Shown here piece by piece: positions 10,880-21,508 of a stretch of DNA of 64,000 bases. How positions within the stretch are numbered: the stretch's first letter is position 1; each line of letters opens with the position of its first letter. The stretch comes from Xanthomonas arboricola pv. guizotiae (lineage in GTDB: Bacteria; Pseudomonadota; Gammaproteobacteria; Xanthomonadales; Xanthomonadaceae), in assembly GCF_002940205.1 (NCBI RefSeq), contig NZ_MDSK01000008.1, positions 96,911 to 160,910 on the forward strand, read 5' to 3'. The notes beneath the pieces were generated by a model that was given only the letters and a program-made list of their open reading frames with translations, did no database searches and was not told the origin of the DNA. The position numbers and the translations under genes were made by a program.

Positions 10880-11262
10880 GCCCGGCGCTGGACAGCACGG
10901 CCGCCGCACGCGAGCGCCGCATCGATTACGTGGAATTCGCCTCGCTCGACCTGGAGGCCAGCCGCGCCTTTTTCGAAGCCGTGTTCGGCTGGCAGTTTCA
11001 GGCCTATGGCCCGGATTATCTGGCCTTCAACGACGGTCGTCTGGACGGCGGTTTCTATCACGCCACTGCGGCAGCGCCGGCAGACGCCGGCCCGCTGGTG
11101 GTGCTGTATGCCGACGCGCTGGAGTCCATGGCCGAGCGCGTTCGCGCGGCCGGTGGCGAGATCGTCAAGCCGGTATTCCGCTTTCCCGGCGGCAGCCGCT
11201 TTCATTTCCGCGAGCCGGGCGGTAACACGCTGGCAGTGTGGTCCGAGCGCGCGGTCGGCTAG
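10876..11262 (+). CDS. VOC (glyoxalase/bleomycin-resistance fold) protein
   Basis: A 128-residue single-domain member of the vicinal oxygen chelate superfamily. It shows the typical opening [20 protein letters not shown], a mid-domain [11 protein letters not shown] and the closing [13 protein letters not shown] that supplies a metal-ligand Glu in active members. The family includes isomerases, dioxygenases and uncharacterised binding proteins; the substrate is unknown. Its ATG overlaps the fimV stop by 4 nt, so it is probably translated from the fimV mRNA. A functional tie to pili is not implied. Confidence 0.85.
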   Translation: MSPALDSTAAARERRIDYVEFASLDLEASRAFFEAVFGWQFQAYGPDYLAFNDGRLDGGFYHATAAAPADAGPLVVLYADALESMAERVRAAGGEIVKPVFRFPGGSRFHFREPGGNTLAVWSERAVG

Positions 11263-11300
11263 TCCGCGCGCTCCATCGATTCGATAACAGGCAGGTTCCG

Positions 11301-12074
11301 ATGCGTTACGCGCTGGGCGTGGAGTACGACGGCAGCGAGTTCCAGGGCTGGCAGCAGTTGGGGGAACATGGCGGGCCGAGCGTCCAGGCCAGCCTGCAGG
11401 CGGCGCTGTCCTCGGTGGCCGATGCCCCGGTGCAGGTGGTATGCGCAGGCCGCACCGATGCCGGCGTGCATGGCGAATGCCAGGTGGTGCATTTCGACAG
11501 CGATGCGCGCCGCGAGCCGCGTGGCTGGATGCTGGGCACCACCGCGCGCCTGCCGCCCTCGATCGCGGTGCGCTGGTGCGTGCCGGCCGCCGCCGACTTC
11601 CATGCGCGGTTTTCCGCGCGCGCACGCCGCTATCGGTATCGCCTGCTCAACCGGCAGATACGCCCGGCGCTGTATCGCCAGACCTTGAGCTGGGAACGGC
11701 GCCCGCTGGATGCCGATGCCATGCATGCGGCCGCGCAGGCCTTGCTGGGCGAGAACGATTTCAGCGCATTCCGCAGCGTGCAGTGCCAGGCCCTGCATGC
11801 ACGCCGCAACCTGCAGGCCATCAGCGTGCAACGCATCGGCGAGGTGGTGGAGGTGCAGGTCCAGGCCAATGCATTCCTTCATCACATGGTGCGGAATATT
11901 GTTGGCTCGCTGATCCTGGTCGGAACCGGAGAACAACCGGGCGACTGGATCGCGACGTTGCTGGCCGGCCGCGACCGCACGGTGGCCGGGCCGACAGCGC
12001 CGCCACAGGGCCTGGTCTTCATCGGGCCGCTGTATCCCGCAGAGTGGCATCTGCCCGCTGAGGTAACCCAATGA
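11301..12074 (+). CDS. truA: tRNA pseudouridine(38-40) synthase
   Basis: Isomerises uridines 38-40 in the tRNA anticodon arm. The 257-residue product contains the catalytic Asp53 in GRTDAGVHG, the RRYRYRLLN element and the conserved [11 protein letters not shown] near the C-terminus. The ATG at 11301 has an upstream GCAGGT ribosome-binding site; an in-frame upstream extension would overlap the VOC gene and lacks family similarity. It overlaps trpF by 4 nt, the conserved truA-trpF coupling of pseudomonads and xanthomonads. Confidence 0.95.
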   Translation: MRYALGVEYDGSEFQGWQQLGEHGGPSVQASLQAALSSVADAPVQVVCAGRTDAGVHGECQVVHFDSDARREPRGWMLGTTARLPPSIAVRWCVPAAADFHARFSARARRYRYRLLNRQIRPALYRQTLSWERRPLDADAMHAAAQALLGENDFSAFRSVQCQALHARRNLQAISVQRIGEVVEVQVQANAFLHHMVRNIVGSLILVGTGEQPGDWIATLLAGRDRTVAGPTAPPQGLVFIGPLYPAEWHLPAEVTQ

Positions 12075-12739
12075 ATCGATCGCTGTACCGCACCCGTATC
12101 AAGTTCTGTGGCATGACCCGCGCCGGCGATATTCGACTGGCCGGCGAGCTGGGTGTGGACGCGGTAGGTTTCATCTTTGCGCATGGCAGCCCGCGCCGCG
12201 TGGCGCCAGCCGAAGCGCGCGCAATGCGCCAGGCCACCGCGCCGATGGTCGATGTGGTGGCGTTGTTCCGCAACAACTCCAAGGAAGAAGTGCGCGAGGT
12301 GGTGCGCACCGTACGTCCGACCTTGCTGCAGTTCCATGGCGAGGAAGACGACGCCTTCTGCCGCAGCTTCAACCTGCCGTATCTCAAGGCGGTGCCGATG
12401 GGCAGCGGCGGGATGAACGGCGAGGACGCCAACGCGCGGACCCTGCAGCTCGCCTTTCCCAATACCGCCGGTTTCCTGTTCGACAGCCATGCACCCGGCG
12501 CAGGCGGCGGCACCGGCAAGACCTTCGATTGGTCGCGCCTGCCGACCGGCCTGCATCGCCCGTTTCTGCTGGCCGGCGGCATCACCGCCGACAACGTGTT
12601 CGATGCGATCGTGGCAACGCTGCCATGGGGCGTGGATGTGTCCAGCGGCGTGGAGCTGGCGCCCGGGATCAAGGACGGCCACATGATGCGCAAGTTCGTC
12701 GAAGAAGTGCGTCGGGCCGATTGTCACGAGATGGGGTGA
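12071..12739 (+). CDS. trpF: Phosphoribosylanthranilate isomerase
   Basis: Third step of tryptophan synthesis: Amadori rearrangement of N-(5-phosphoribosyl)anthranilate. The 222-residue TIM barrel shows the catalytic Cys13 in KFCGMTR, the catalytic Asp in the FDSHAPG region, GTGKTFDW, and the phosphate-binding [10 protein letters not shown] and DVSSGVE. Its ATG overlaps the truA stop. A G-rich repeat tract and a minus-strand LysR gene separate it from trpB, so the trp genes here form two transcription units. Confidence 0.96.
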   Translation: MNRSLYRTRIKFCGMTRAGDIRLAGELGVDAVGFIFAHGSPRRVAPAEARAMRQATAPMVDVVALFRNNSKEEVREVVRTVRPTLLQFHGEEDDAFCRSFNLPYLKAVPMGSGGMNGEDANARTLQLAFPNTAGFLFDSHAPGAGGGTGKTFDWSRLPTGLHRPFLLAGGITADNVFDAIVATLPWGVDVSSGVELAPGIKDGHMMRKFVEEVRRADCHEMG

Positions 12740-12740
12740 G

Positions 12741-12790
12741 TTGGGGATTCGGGAATCGGGATTGGGGATTGGGGATTGGGGAATCGGAAT
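12741..12790. repeat. Short G-rich imperfect tandem repeat (GGGATT/GGGAATC units)
   Basis: Directly after the trpF stop the sequence reads as a run of units such as GGGATTGGGGATTGGGGATT and GGGAATCGGG. This kind of tract is scattered in Xanthomonas intergenic regions and is prone to copy-number change. It lies in a 147-bp gap between trpF and the end of the LysR gene. Confidence 0.75.
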
Positions 12791-12886
12791 AGGCAGTCTG
12801 CTTCGTTGTTTTGATTGCCCTAGATCTTTCGCCTCTCCCACGATCGATTGTTCGGTCGCTGTTTCGCCGACCACTGAGCGTTCCAA

Positions 12887-13807
12887 TCAGACGCTTGCTG
12901 CATCCGTGGTGCGCTGCTGATCTTCTGAAAGTGCGCAACGCAACCAGCCGGCAAGCTGGTCGATGCGTGGATCCGGGTTGCGCCTTGCGGCGCACAGCAC
13001 CCAGCGGCCGCGGGTTGGCGTGAAGCCCCAGGGCGCCAGCAGGCGTCCGGCGGCCAGGTCCGCGGCGACCAGCGGTTGCGGTGCGATCGCCACGCCCAGG
13101 CCGGCGGCGGCGGCTTCCAGCAGGTAGACCAGATGTTCGAATTCGGTGCCGAAGCGCAGCGTTTCGGGTGCCACGCCGTGGCGTTGCGCCCATTCCGGCC
13201 AGGCCTGCGGGCGCGAGCGGGTGTGCAGCAAGGCGTGGTCGAGCAGGGCAGCGGGCGTTCTGCCAGCCAGCTGCGTCGCCGATGCCAGCTGCGGACTCAG
13301 CACCGGGCCGATCCACTCCACCCCCAGCTCGTGCACCTGCCAGTCGCCAGGCCAGGGCGGGGTGTCCAGCAGCAGTGCCGCATCCAGGCCGTCCAGGTCC
13401 GGGCCGGGCGGCTGCTCGCTGGCCGACAGGTGCAGGCGTACCTGTGGCAGATCCCGCTGCAGCCGGCCCAGCCGCGGGATGACCCAGCGCGCCAGTAGGC
13501 TGCCCGAGCAGCCCAGCACCAGCGGCGCCTCGCTGCTGGGGCGGCGCAATGCCGCCCAGGTGTCGCCGATCAGCGCAAAGCCCTCACCGGTCGCATCGCG
13601 CAGCCGGGCGCCGGCGGGCGTCAGCACCAGGCCACGGCCCTGGCGGGCGAACAGCGCCGCGCCCAGGGCCTGTTCCAGCGAGCGCACGTGTCGGCTGATG
13701 GCGCCATGGGTCACGTGCAACTCCTGCGCGGCCCGGCTGATGCTCTGCAGACGCGCGGCGGATTCGAACGCGCGCAGCGCTGCCAGCGGTGGAAGTAGGG
13801 TGCTCAT
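12887..13807 (-). CDS. LysR-family transcriptional regulator (TrpI/GcvA-type), divergent from trpB
   Basis: A 306-residue LysR protein with an N-terminal winged helix-turn-helix (about residues 1-65; AAQELHVTHGAISRHVRSLE) and a C-terminal effector domain (about 95-295). The opening PPLAALRAFESAARLQSISR is typical of the GcvA/TrpI subgroup. It is transcribed away from trpB with a 107-bp shared gap. That is the arrangement of trpI-trpBA in pseudomonads, where TrpI activates trpBA with indoleglycerol phosphate. A role as the trpBA activator is therefore a reasonable inference, not shown by the sequence. A TGTGA-N7-TCACA palindrome lies at its start. Confidence 0.9.
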   Translation of the reverse strand: MSTLLPPLAALRAFESAARLQSISRAAQELHVTHGAISRHVRSLEQALGAALFARQGRGLVLTPAGARLRDATGEGFALIGDTWAALRRPSSEAPLVLGCSGSLLARWVIPRLGRLQRDLPQVRLHLSASEQPPGPDLDGLDAALLLDTPPWPGDWQVHELGVEWIGPVLSPQLASATQLAGRTPAALLDHALLHTRSRPQAWPEWAQRHGVAPETLRFGTEFEHLVYLLEAAAAGLGVAIAPQPLVAADLAAGRLLAPWGFTPTRGRWVLCAARRNPDPRIDQLAGWLRCALSEDQQRTTDAASV

Positions 13808-13808
13808 A

Positions 13809-13825
13809 TGTGAGTTCAGATCACA
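13809..13825. promoter_or_regulatory. Palindromic candidate operator between the LysR gene and trpB
   Basis: TGTGAGTTCAGATCACA is a TGTGA-N7-TCACA inverted repeat, 1 bp from the LysR start codon. It contains a T-N11-A core (T13811, A13823) as expected for LysR proteins. It also resembles a CRP/Clp site, but with 7 rather than 6 spacer bases. Autoregulation or trpBA control is inferred from position. Confidence 0.45.
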
Positions 13826-13914
13826 GGTTGCAGCAATCTTATCGATTTATCGCACACCGCGGCTGCGCTACAGTGACGCCTCTTGTATGACCAGCATCGC
13901 TGCAGAGGATTTCC

Positions 13915-15131
<1,217 letters not shown>

Positions 15132-15132
<1 letters not shown>

Positions 15133-15341
15133 TGCCACTGCGGCGCGTCACCGTGACCGCGCTGGCCGACCAGCCGGGCGAACAGGCGCTGCTGTCCGCC
15201 TGGCTCGACCGCTGGGCGACGCAGATCCGCAGCTGCTCGGAAAATAGCGGCTGCGGCTGCTGCCTGGACAGTTTCGACCTCGAGGTCGAGGCCCAGGCAT
15301 TGACCGAACTGCCGCCTGCCATGTACCAGGACATCCATTGA
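15132..15341 (+). CDS. Small Cys-rich protein inserted between trpB and trpA
   Basis: A 69-residue ORF starting in the TGATG overlap with the trpB stop and ending 40 nt before trpA. The centre contains a compact cysteine cluster, RSCSENSGCGCCLDSFDLE (four Cys in ten residues), flanked by a hydrophilic N-terminal part and an acidic C-terminal part. No signal peptide or membrane helix is visible. I do not recognise the family. The coupled start, in-frame codon use like its neighbours and clean fit into the operon support a real gene. The Cys cluster could bind a metal or Fe-S centre, which is speculation. Confidence 0.65.
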
Positions 15342-15381
15342 AGCGGTCGCGCCGCCTCTAACTTTCTTGCAAGGTCTTTCA

Positions 15382-16185
15382 ATGCGTCGTATCGACCAAA
15401 CCTTCCAGCGCCTGCGCGCCGACAGCCGCAAGGCGCTCATCCCCTTCATCACCGCCGGCGACCCGTCGCTGGAAGCCACCGTGCCGGTGATGCATGCGCT
15501 GGTACGAGCCGGTGCCGACGTCATCGAGCTGGGGGTGCCGTTTTCCGACCCGATGGCCGACGGCCCCACCATCCAGCGCAGCTCCGAGCGCGCGCTGGGC
15601 CGTGGTGCCGGCCTGGCCTACGTGCTGGAGGCTGTGCACGAATTCCGCCGCGAAGACGCCACCACGCCGGTGGTGCTGATGGGCTACCTCAACCCGATCG
15701 AGATCCACGGCACGCGGCGCTTCGCCGACGCCGCCGTCGCTGCCGGTGTGGATGGCCTGCTGCTGGTCGACCTGCCGCCCGAAGAAGCGGCCGAGACACG
15801 CGCCATCTTCACCGAGGTCGGGCTGGCCTTGATTGCGCTGGCCTCGCCGACCACCAGCGAGCAGCGCCTGGACATGCTGTGCAGCAGCGCCCAGGGCTAT
15901 CTGTACTACGTCAGCTTCGCTGGCGTCACCGGCGCCTCGAATCTGCTCGACACCCATGCTGCCGGCGACCGCCTGCGCCAGCTGCGCCGGCGTGCCGGTG
16001 CCCCGGTGGTGGCCGGCTTCGGCATCAAGGACGCCGCCAGCGCCGCCGCAATGGCCGTCGACGCCGAAGGCGTGGTGGTCGGCAGTGCCCTGGTGGCCGC
16101 CCTGGCCGATGCGACGGATGTCCGCAGCGCCCGCGAACGCGCCGAAGCCTTCCTGGCCCCGCTGCGCGAAGCGCTGGATAGTTGA
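15382..16185 (+). CDS. trpA: Tryptophan synthase alpha chain
   Basis: Cleaves indole-3-glycerol phosphate to indole and glyceraldehyde 3-phosphate and channels indole to TrpB. The 267-residue TIM barrel has catalytic Glu49 and Asp60 in IELGVPFSDPMADG. It also has the loop LYYVSFAGVTGA and the phosphate site GFGIKD. ATG 15382 is chosen (AAGG ribosome-binding site at 15371); a TTG 15 nt upstream is less likely. It converges with the minus-strand gene ending at 16198; only 12 nt separate them. Confidence 0.97.
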   Translation: MRRIDQTFQRLRADSRKALIPFITAGDPSLEATVPVMHALVRAGADVIELGVPFSDPMADGPTIQRSSERALGRGAGLAYVLEAVHEFRREDATTPVVLMGYLNPIEIHGTRRFADAAVAAGVDGLLLVDLPPEEAAETRAIFTEVGLALIALASPTTSEQRLDMLCSSAQGYLYYVSFAGVTGASNLLDTHAAGDRLRQLRRRAGAPVVAGFGIKDAASAAAMAVDAEGVVVGSALVAALADATDVRSARERAEAFLAPLREALDS

Positions 16186-16197
16186 AGCTTGTTTGGA

Positions 16198-16950
16198 TCA
16201 GTACGTCATGCTGCAGGTTGCACACGCGGCTGCATTGCATACCTTGACCCCGAAATTGGATTCAAGCTTGCAACTTCCGCCGCTTGTGCAACTGCATTTC
16301 ACTGCGGCAGAAGGGACCTGAATGGATTGGCTTGCGAGCAAGCCGAGTGCCATATTCTCAGTCGCAGAGCCAGTCATAGGGATCTGATAGCCATCGGGGA
16401 CATCCATCGGTGCGACATAGCCGTACAGGCGGATCCACACCGCATCGCGCCCGCTCGCTTCCACCGGAATGCCCAGGGTCTTTTTGAATGCCAGTAAATC
16501 CTTTCTGACATCGGGGGCCGACAACAGGCGTGCATCGATCCGCGGCAAGCTTCTGACTTCGTCAGCACTGGCAAAGGTCGCACCTATTTGATCCTGCCGG
16601 ACCGGGTACATCGCTGTGCTTCCACCACGGTTGCATTGTGTGCAGTCCGAGCTCATTGCACAGAAAGTCTGACCATTGGGAAGTAACGTGGGGCTGCATC
16701 CAGACCCTCCAGGGCAGGCGCAGGTCAGGACGGCGGTCGGGCTGATTGCCCAGACGCCTTTTTCCTGGGTAAACATGAACCAGCCAGTAGGCACCCTTAT
16801 TGTCATCGAGCCATCTGGATTGATGTGCGACGTCGTCTTGCTCGGAAGCGGCACGTTGGTCTCGGTCCCGCACATCTTTACTTCGGCTTGGCTGCTACCG
16901 ATAACGGAGATCAGAAGTAAGAGAGCTGCAATGCATGCCGGTGTTCTCAT
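16198..16950 (-). CDS. Secreted cysteine-rich protein with a duplicated six-Cys motif
   Basis: A 250-residue protein I do not recognise. An N-terminal signal peptide (MRTPACIAALLLLISVIGSS, then QA) predicts export. The mature part has two matching cysteine motifs: Cys77, 79, 85, 97, 103, 106 and Cys219, 221, 227, 238, 243, 246. Both follow C-x-C-x5-C-x10/11-C-x4/5-C-x2-C. Between them is a Cys-free segment (about 110-215). The start ATG 16950 has a good AAGGATC site. The gene looks less GC-rich than its neighbours and faces trpA tail-to-tail, as an insertion between trpA and accD would. Disulfide bonding in the periplasm is likely. Confidence 0.75.
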   Translation of the reverse strand: MRTPACIAALLLLISVIGSSQAEVKMCGTETNVPLPSKTTSHINPDGSMTIRVPTGWFMFTQEKGVWAISPTAVLTCACPGGSGCSPTLLPNGQTFCAMSSDCTQCNRGGSTAMYPVRQDQIGATFASADEVRSLPRIDARLLSAPDVRKDLLAFKKTLGIPVEASGRDAVWIRLYGYVAPMDVPDGYQIPMTGSATENMALGLLASQSIQVPSAAVKCSCTSGGSCKLESNFGVKVCNAAACATCSMTY

Positions 16951-17236
16951 GATCGATCCTTGTTCACTGAGGTTTCCAGGGGGGGCTTGTTTCGTTTGGG
17001 CGATGCGCATTTAAACAGGCGTATGGCTGCTGGAGCACTCCAGCCACGATCCCTGGGCGCCAAGTCGCTGATACCATAATCGTGTTGCTTGTAAAAGCCT
17101 GTGCCGATGGGCGGCTGGCTGTCCGCTCGACTATCTTGCTGGTGTTTCGCCGCGTAGGTCTGCGAAAGCGCCGGGCGCCGGGCTGGTTTACACTCCGCAT
17201 TCTGATGCCCCATGGGGCGTGCTTTTACGGAATCAA

Positions 17237-18121
<885 letters not shown>

Positions 18122-18203
18122 GGCCAGTGGTTGCGCGCATGCGCGACACCGTCGCACGCGCCGCTGCGCGTGCGTCCACCCGTAGGCAGGAACACCGTAA
18201 CGC

Positions 18204-19553
18204 ATGAGCAGTCGCAAGTATTTTGGAACCGACGGCATCCGCGGTCGGGTCGGGCAGGGCGTGATCTCGGCCGATTTCGTGCTGCGGCTGGGCAATGCGC
18301 TCGGTCGGGTGCTGACCCAGGGCCGCAGCAAGCGTCCGCTGGTGCTGATCGGCAAGGACACCCGGATTTCCGGCTACATGTTCGAAGCCGCGTTGGAAGC
18401 CGGCCTGGTCGCCGCCGGCGCCGACGTGCAGCTGATCGGCCCGATGCCGACCCCGGCCATCGCCTTCCTGACCAACACCCTGCGCGCCGACGCCGGCGTG
18501 GTGATCAGCGCCTCGCACAACCCGCACTACGACAACGGCATCAAGTTCTTTTCCGCCGAAGGCGAGAAGCTCGACGACGCCACCGAAGCGGCGATCGAGG
18601 CCGCGCTGGACGAGCCGTTCCACACCGTGGAATCGGAGCGCCTGGGCAAGGCGATCCGCACCCGCGATGCGATCGGCCGTTACATCGAATTCTGCAAGGC
18701 CAGCGTGGCGCGCGGGTTCACCCTGCACGGCCTGAAGATGGTGCTGGATTGCGCGCATGGCGCGACCTATCACATCGCGCCGATGCTGTTCCGCGAGCTG
18801 GGTGCGGACGTGGTCGTCATCGGTGCCGCACCGGACGGGCTCAATATCAACGCCGGTGTCGGCTCCACCCATATCGACAACCTCGCCGCCAAGGTGCGCG
18901 AGAGCGGTGCGCAGCTCGGCATCGCCTTCGATGGCGATGGCGATCGCGTGCTGATGGCCGACGACCAGGGCAACCCGGTCGATGGCGACGATCTGCTCTA
19001 CGTGCTCGCGCGCTCCTGGCAGGCCAGCGGGCGGCTCACCGGCACCGTGGTCGGCACCTTGATGACCAACTACGGGCTGGAACAGGCGCTGGCCGCATTG
19101 AACATCCCGTTCCAGCGCGCCAAGGTCGGCGACCGCTACGTGCACCAGGCCCTGGTCGAAGGCGGCGGCACGCTGGGCGGTGAGACGTCCGGCCACCTGC
19201 TGTGCCTGGATCGCGCCACCACCGGCGATGGCATCGTCAGTGCGCTGCAGGTGCTCGAGGCGCTGGGGCGCGACGGGCAGAGCCTGCGCGAGGCCCTGAG
19301 CAGCCTGAGCAAGGTGCCGCAGAAGACCGTCAATGTGCGGCTGGGGGGCGGTGCGGCCAAGGTGATCGTGGAGGCCGCCGGCGTGCAGCAGGCGCTGCAG
19401 CAGGCGCAGGCCGCCGTGCAGGGCCGTGGGCGCGCGTTCCTGCGTCCGTCCGGCACCGAGCCGGTGGTGCGCGTGACCGTGGAAGCCGACGACGCCGGCC
19501 TGATGCAGGACACGCTCGACCGTCTCTCCGGAGCCGTGCGTGACGCGGCGTGA
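18204..19553 (+). CDS. glmM: Phosphoglucosamine mutase
   Basis: Interconverts glucosamine-6-phosphate and glucosamine-1-phosphate for UDP-GlcNAc, hence peptidoglycan and LPS. The 449-residue protein has all four domains of the hexosephosphate mutase family. The phosphoserine loop is ISASHNP (Ser104), the metal loop DGDGDR, the sugar loop GGETSGH, and the phosphate loop [10 protein letters not shown]. Its ATG lies 82 nt after the accD stop. Confidence 0.96.
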   Translation: MSSRKYFGTDGIRGRVGQGVISADFVLRLGNALGRVLTQGRSKRPLVLIGKDTRISGYMFEAALEAGLVAAGADVQLIGPMPTPAIAFLTNTLRADAGVVISASHNPHYDNGIKFFSAEGEKLDDATEAAIEAALDEPFHTVESERLGKAIRTRDAIGRYIEFCKASVARGFTLHGLKMVLDCAHGATYHIAPMLFRELGADVVVIGAAPDGLNINAGVGSTHIDNLAAKVRESGAQLGIAFDGDGDRVLMADDQGNPVDGDDLLYVLARSWQASGRLTGTVVGTLMTNYGLEQALAALNIPFQRAKVGDRYVHQALVEGGGTLGGETSGHLLCLDRATTGDGIVSALQVLEALGRDGQSLREALSSLSKVPQKTVNVRLGGGAAKVIVEAAGVQQALQQAQAAVQGRGRAFLRPSGTEPVVRVTVEADDAGLMQDTLDRLSGAVRDAA

Positions 19554-19629
19554 GTCGCTGATCATCGGTGTGTGCGTGGTCTTTGCCAAGGCCGCGACGT
19601 TCTACCTGTTGTATCGCCTGCTGTCCTGA
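19540..19629 (+). CDS. Possible 29-residue membrane peptide overlapping the glmM 3' end
   Basis: A GTG-started frame overlapping the last 14 nt of glmM would encode a short basic N-terminus (TRRE) and one hydrophobic helix ([20 protein letters not shown]), ending RLLS. The pattern, charge then a single membrane span, fits a bona fide small membrane protein. Such short frames also occur by chance in GC-rich DNA, and no strong ribosome-binding site is visible. Function unknown. Confidence 0.3.
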   Translation: MTRRESLIIGVCVVFAKAATFYLLYRLLS

Positions 19630-19677
19630 GCGGCAGGCCTTCCTTCCGACTTCCCGACTTCAACTGCAGATATCCGT

Positions 19678-20616
19678 ATGAGCGCCCGCATCCCGACCCT
19701 GGACATCACCCGTTTCGACAGCGACCGCGACGCCTTCGTCGCCGAGCTCGGTGCGGCCTATCGGCAGTGGGGCTTTGCCGGCATCCGCAACCACGGCATC
19801 GCGCAGGCCGACATCGACGCGGCGTATGACGTGTTCAAGGCGTTCTTCGCGCTGCCCGAACAGGTCAAGCGTCGCTATCACGTCGAAGGCAGCGGCGGTG
19901 CGCGTGGCTATACCGCATTCGGCGTGGAGACCGCCAAGGATTCCAAGCATTTCGACCTGAAGGAGTTCTGGCATATCGGTCGCGAGATCGTGGACGATTC
20001 GCCGTACCGCGCGGTGATGGCGCCGAACCTGTGGCCCGAAGAGGTGCCCGGTTTCCGTGAGCGCGGCTATCGCCTGTACCAGCAGCTGGACCACCTGGGC
20101 TCGCGCGTGCTGTCGGCACTGGCGCTGCATATCGGCCTGCCGCAGGACTATTTCGTCGACAAGACCAACAACGGCAACTCGATCCTGCGGCCGATCCACT
20201 ACCCGCCGATCACCAGCGACGACATTCCCAATGTGCGCGCCGGTGCGCACGGCGACATCAACTTCATCACCCTGCTGGTCGGCGCCAGCGCGGCCGGACT
20301 GGAAGTGCGCTCCAACGATGGCGAGTGGGTGCCATTCACTGCCGACGCCGACACCATCGTGGTCAACATCGGCGACATGCTGCAGCGCCTGACCAACCAT
20401 GTGTATCCGTCCACCATCCATCGCGTGGTCAATCCGCCGGGCGAGCAGGCGCGCAAGCCGCGCTATTCGGTGCCGTTCTTCCTGCACCCCAATCCGGATT
20501 TCCTCATCGACGTGCTGCCTTCGTGCATCACCGCCGACAATCCGAGCCGCTATCCCGAGCCGATTACCGCGCACGGTTTTCTGGAAGAACGTCTGCGCGA
20601 GATCAAGCTGAAGTAA
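19678..20616 (+). CDS. Isopenicillin N synthase-like 2-oxoglutarate/Fe(II) oxygenase
   Basis: A 312-residue non-heme iron dioxygenase of the IPNS/2OG-Fe(II) superfamily. The N-terminal DIOX_N domain (PTLDITRF...QWGFAGIRNHGI) is followed by the double-stranded beta-helix core. The iron ligands are His and Asp in GAHGDINFITLL and the distal His in STIHRVVNP; the 2-oxoglutarate-binding RYSVPFF is present. The family acts on very different substrates, from secondary metabolites to small acids, so the reaction is open. It stands alone: 48 nt after the candidate small ORF and about 200 nt before the next operon. Confidence 0.9.
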   Translation: MSARIPTLDITRFDSDRDAFVAELGAAYRQWGFAGIRNHGIAQADIDAAYDVFKAFFALPEQVKRRYHVEGSGGARGYTAFGVETAKDSKHFDLKEFWHIGREIVDDSPYRAVMAPNLWPEEVPGFRERGYRLYQQLDHLGSRVLSALALHIGLPQDYFVDKTNNGNSILRPIHYPPITSDDIPNVRAGAHGDINFITLLVGASAAGLEVRSNDGEWVPFTADADTIVVNIGDMLQRLTNHVYPSTIHRVVNPPGEQARKPRYSVPFFLHPNPDFLIDVLPSCITADNPSRYPEPITAHGFLEERLREIKLK

Positions 20617-20815
20617 TCCGTTGCAGCCACGACAGCGCAGCCAGCGGCTGCGCTCGCAGCATCGGCAATGACTTACGCCACAGTTTGATTCATAAATCCT
20701 GCTGGCGGCCGGTTAAAGCTTGCATTCACCTCAGCCGATAACCCAGGCTGATCGCTAGCGCGACGTCGGACTCGCCTGGCGCCCGCTGCCGATTGCACTA
20801 GGCTTGGGGGGGCGC

Positions 20816-21508
20816 ATGCGGATGCAGTGGTTCAAACGGATCGGTCCGGTTGCGGGGCTGCTGGCGTATTGCGCCGCAAGCTGTGCGTGGGCGACGCCGC
20901 TCAGCGTGACCGTTGTCGATGCCAACGGCATGTTGGTCGATGCGGTGGTCAGCCTGGAGCCTGCGCGTCCACTGGCCGCCGGGGGGGCGCCCAGGACCGT
21001 CGAGATGGATCAGGTCAATTCGCAGTTCGTGCCTGCGGTGCTGGTGGTGCGCACCGGCACCCTGGTGCGGTTCCCCAACAACGACCAGATTCGCCATCAG
21101 GTCTATTCGTTTTCTGCCGCAAAGCGGTTCGAGTTGCCGCTGTTCCAGGGCAGCACGGCCGCGCCGGTGCGCTTCGACCAGGCTGGGCTGGTGACGGTCG
21201 GCTGCAATATCCACGACTGGATGCTGGGCTATATCGTGGTGGTGGACACGCCGTATTTCGGCAAGACCGGCAGCGACGGTCGCGTGCAGCTGGATGCGCC
21301 GGCAGGCAGCTACACCTTGCGGGTCTGGCATCCGCGCATCCAGGGCGGCGCGCTCGCCGAGCCGGTGGCGCTTGCGCGCGAGGCCGCGCAACGGCGCGTG
21401 ACCTTGCAGACCACCGGCCCCGCACCAGCGGTGGCACCTCCGGATGCGCGGGTGCGCGCGCTGCAGGACAAGTTCCGCCGCGCCGACCCGCAGAAGCCCA
21501 AGCCATGA
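20816..21508 (+). CDS. Periplasmic cupredoxin-like protein (methylamine-utilisation type), first gene of a four-gene envelope operon
   Basis: A 230-residue exported protein (signal peptide about 1-26, ending CAWA) with a cupredoxin fold. A full set of type 1 copper ligands is visible: His94 in QIRHQVYSF, then Cys130, His133 and Met136 in GCNIHDWMLGY. The C-terminal part has a carboxypeptidase-regulatory-like strand pattern (AGSYTLRVWHPRI). ATG 20816 follows a GGGGGGG ribosome-binding stretch. The stop overlaps the next ATG by 4 nt. Electron transfer or copper/redox sensing in the periplasm is inferred. Many such proteins are labelled methylamine utilisation protein, but no mau genes are here. 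Confidence 0.85.
   Translation: MRMQWFKRIGPVAGLLAYCAASCAWATPLSVTVVDANGMLVDAVVSLEPARPLAAGGAPRTVEMDQVNSQFVPAVLVVRTGTLVRFPNNDQIRHQVYSFSAAKRFELPLFQGSTAAPVRFDQAGLVTVGCNIHDWMLGYIVVVDTPYFGKTGSDGRVQLDAPAGSYTLRVWHPRIQGGALAEPVALAREAAQRRVTLQTTGPAPAVAPPDARVRALQDKFRRADPQKPKP

Noticed and set aside
12802..12832. TTCGT...TTCGC pair resembling a plant-inducible promoter (PIP) box
   Set aside because: The two half-sites are 21 bp apart rather than the required 15 and do not face a gene at the right distance.
17207..17218. Palindrome GCCCCATGGGGC just before accD
   Set aside because: A perfect 12-mer but short and GC-rich, so chance is likely. Too little to call an operator or terminator.
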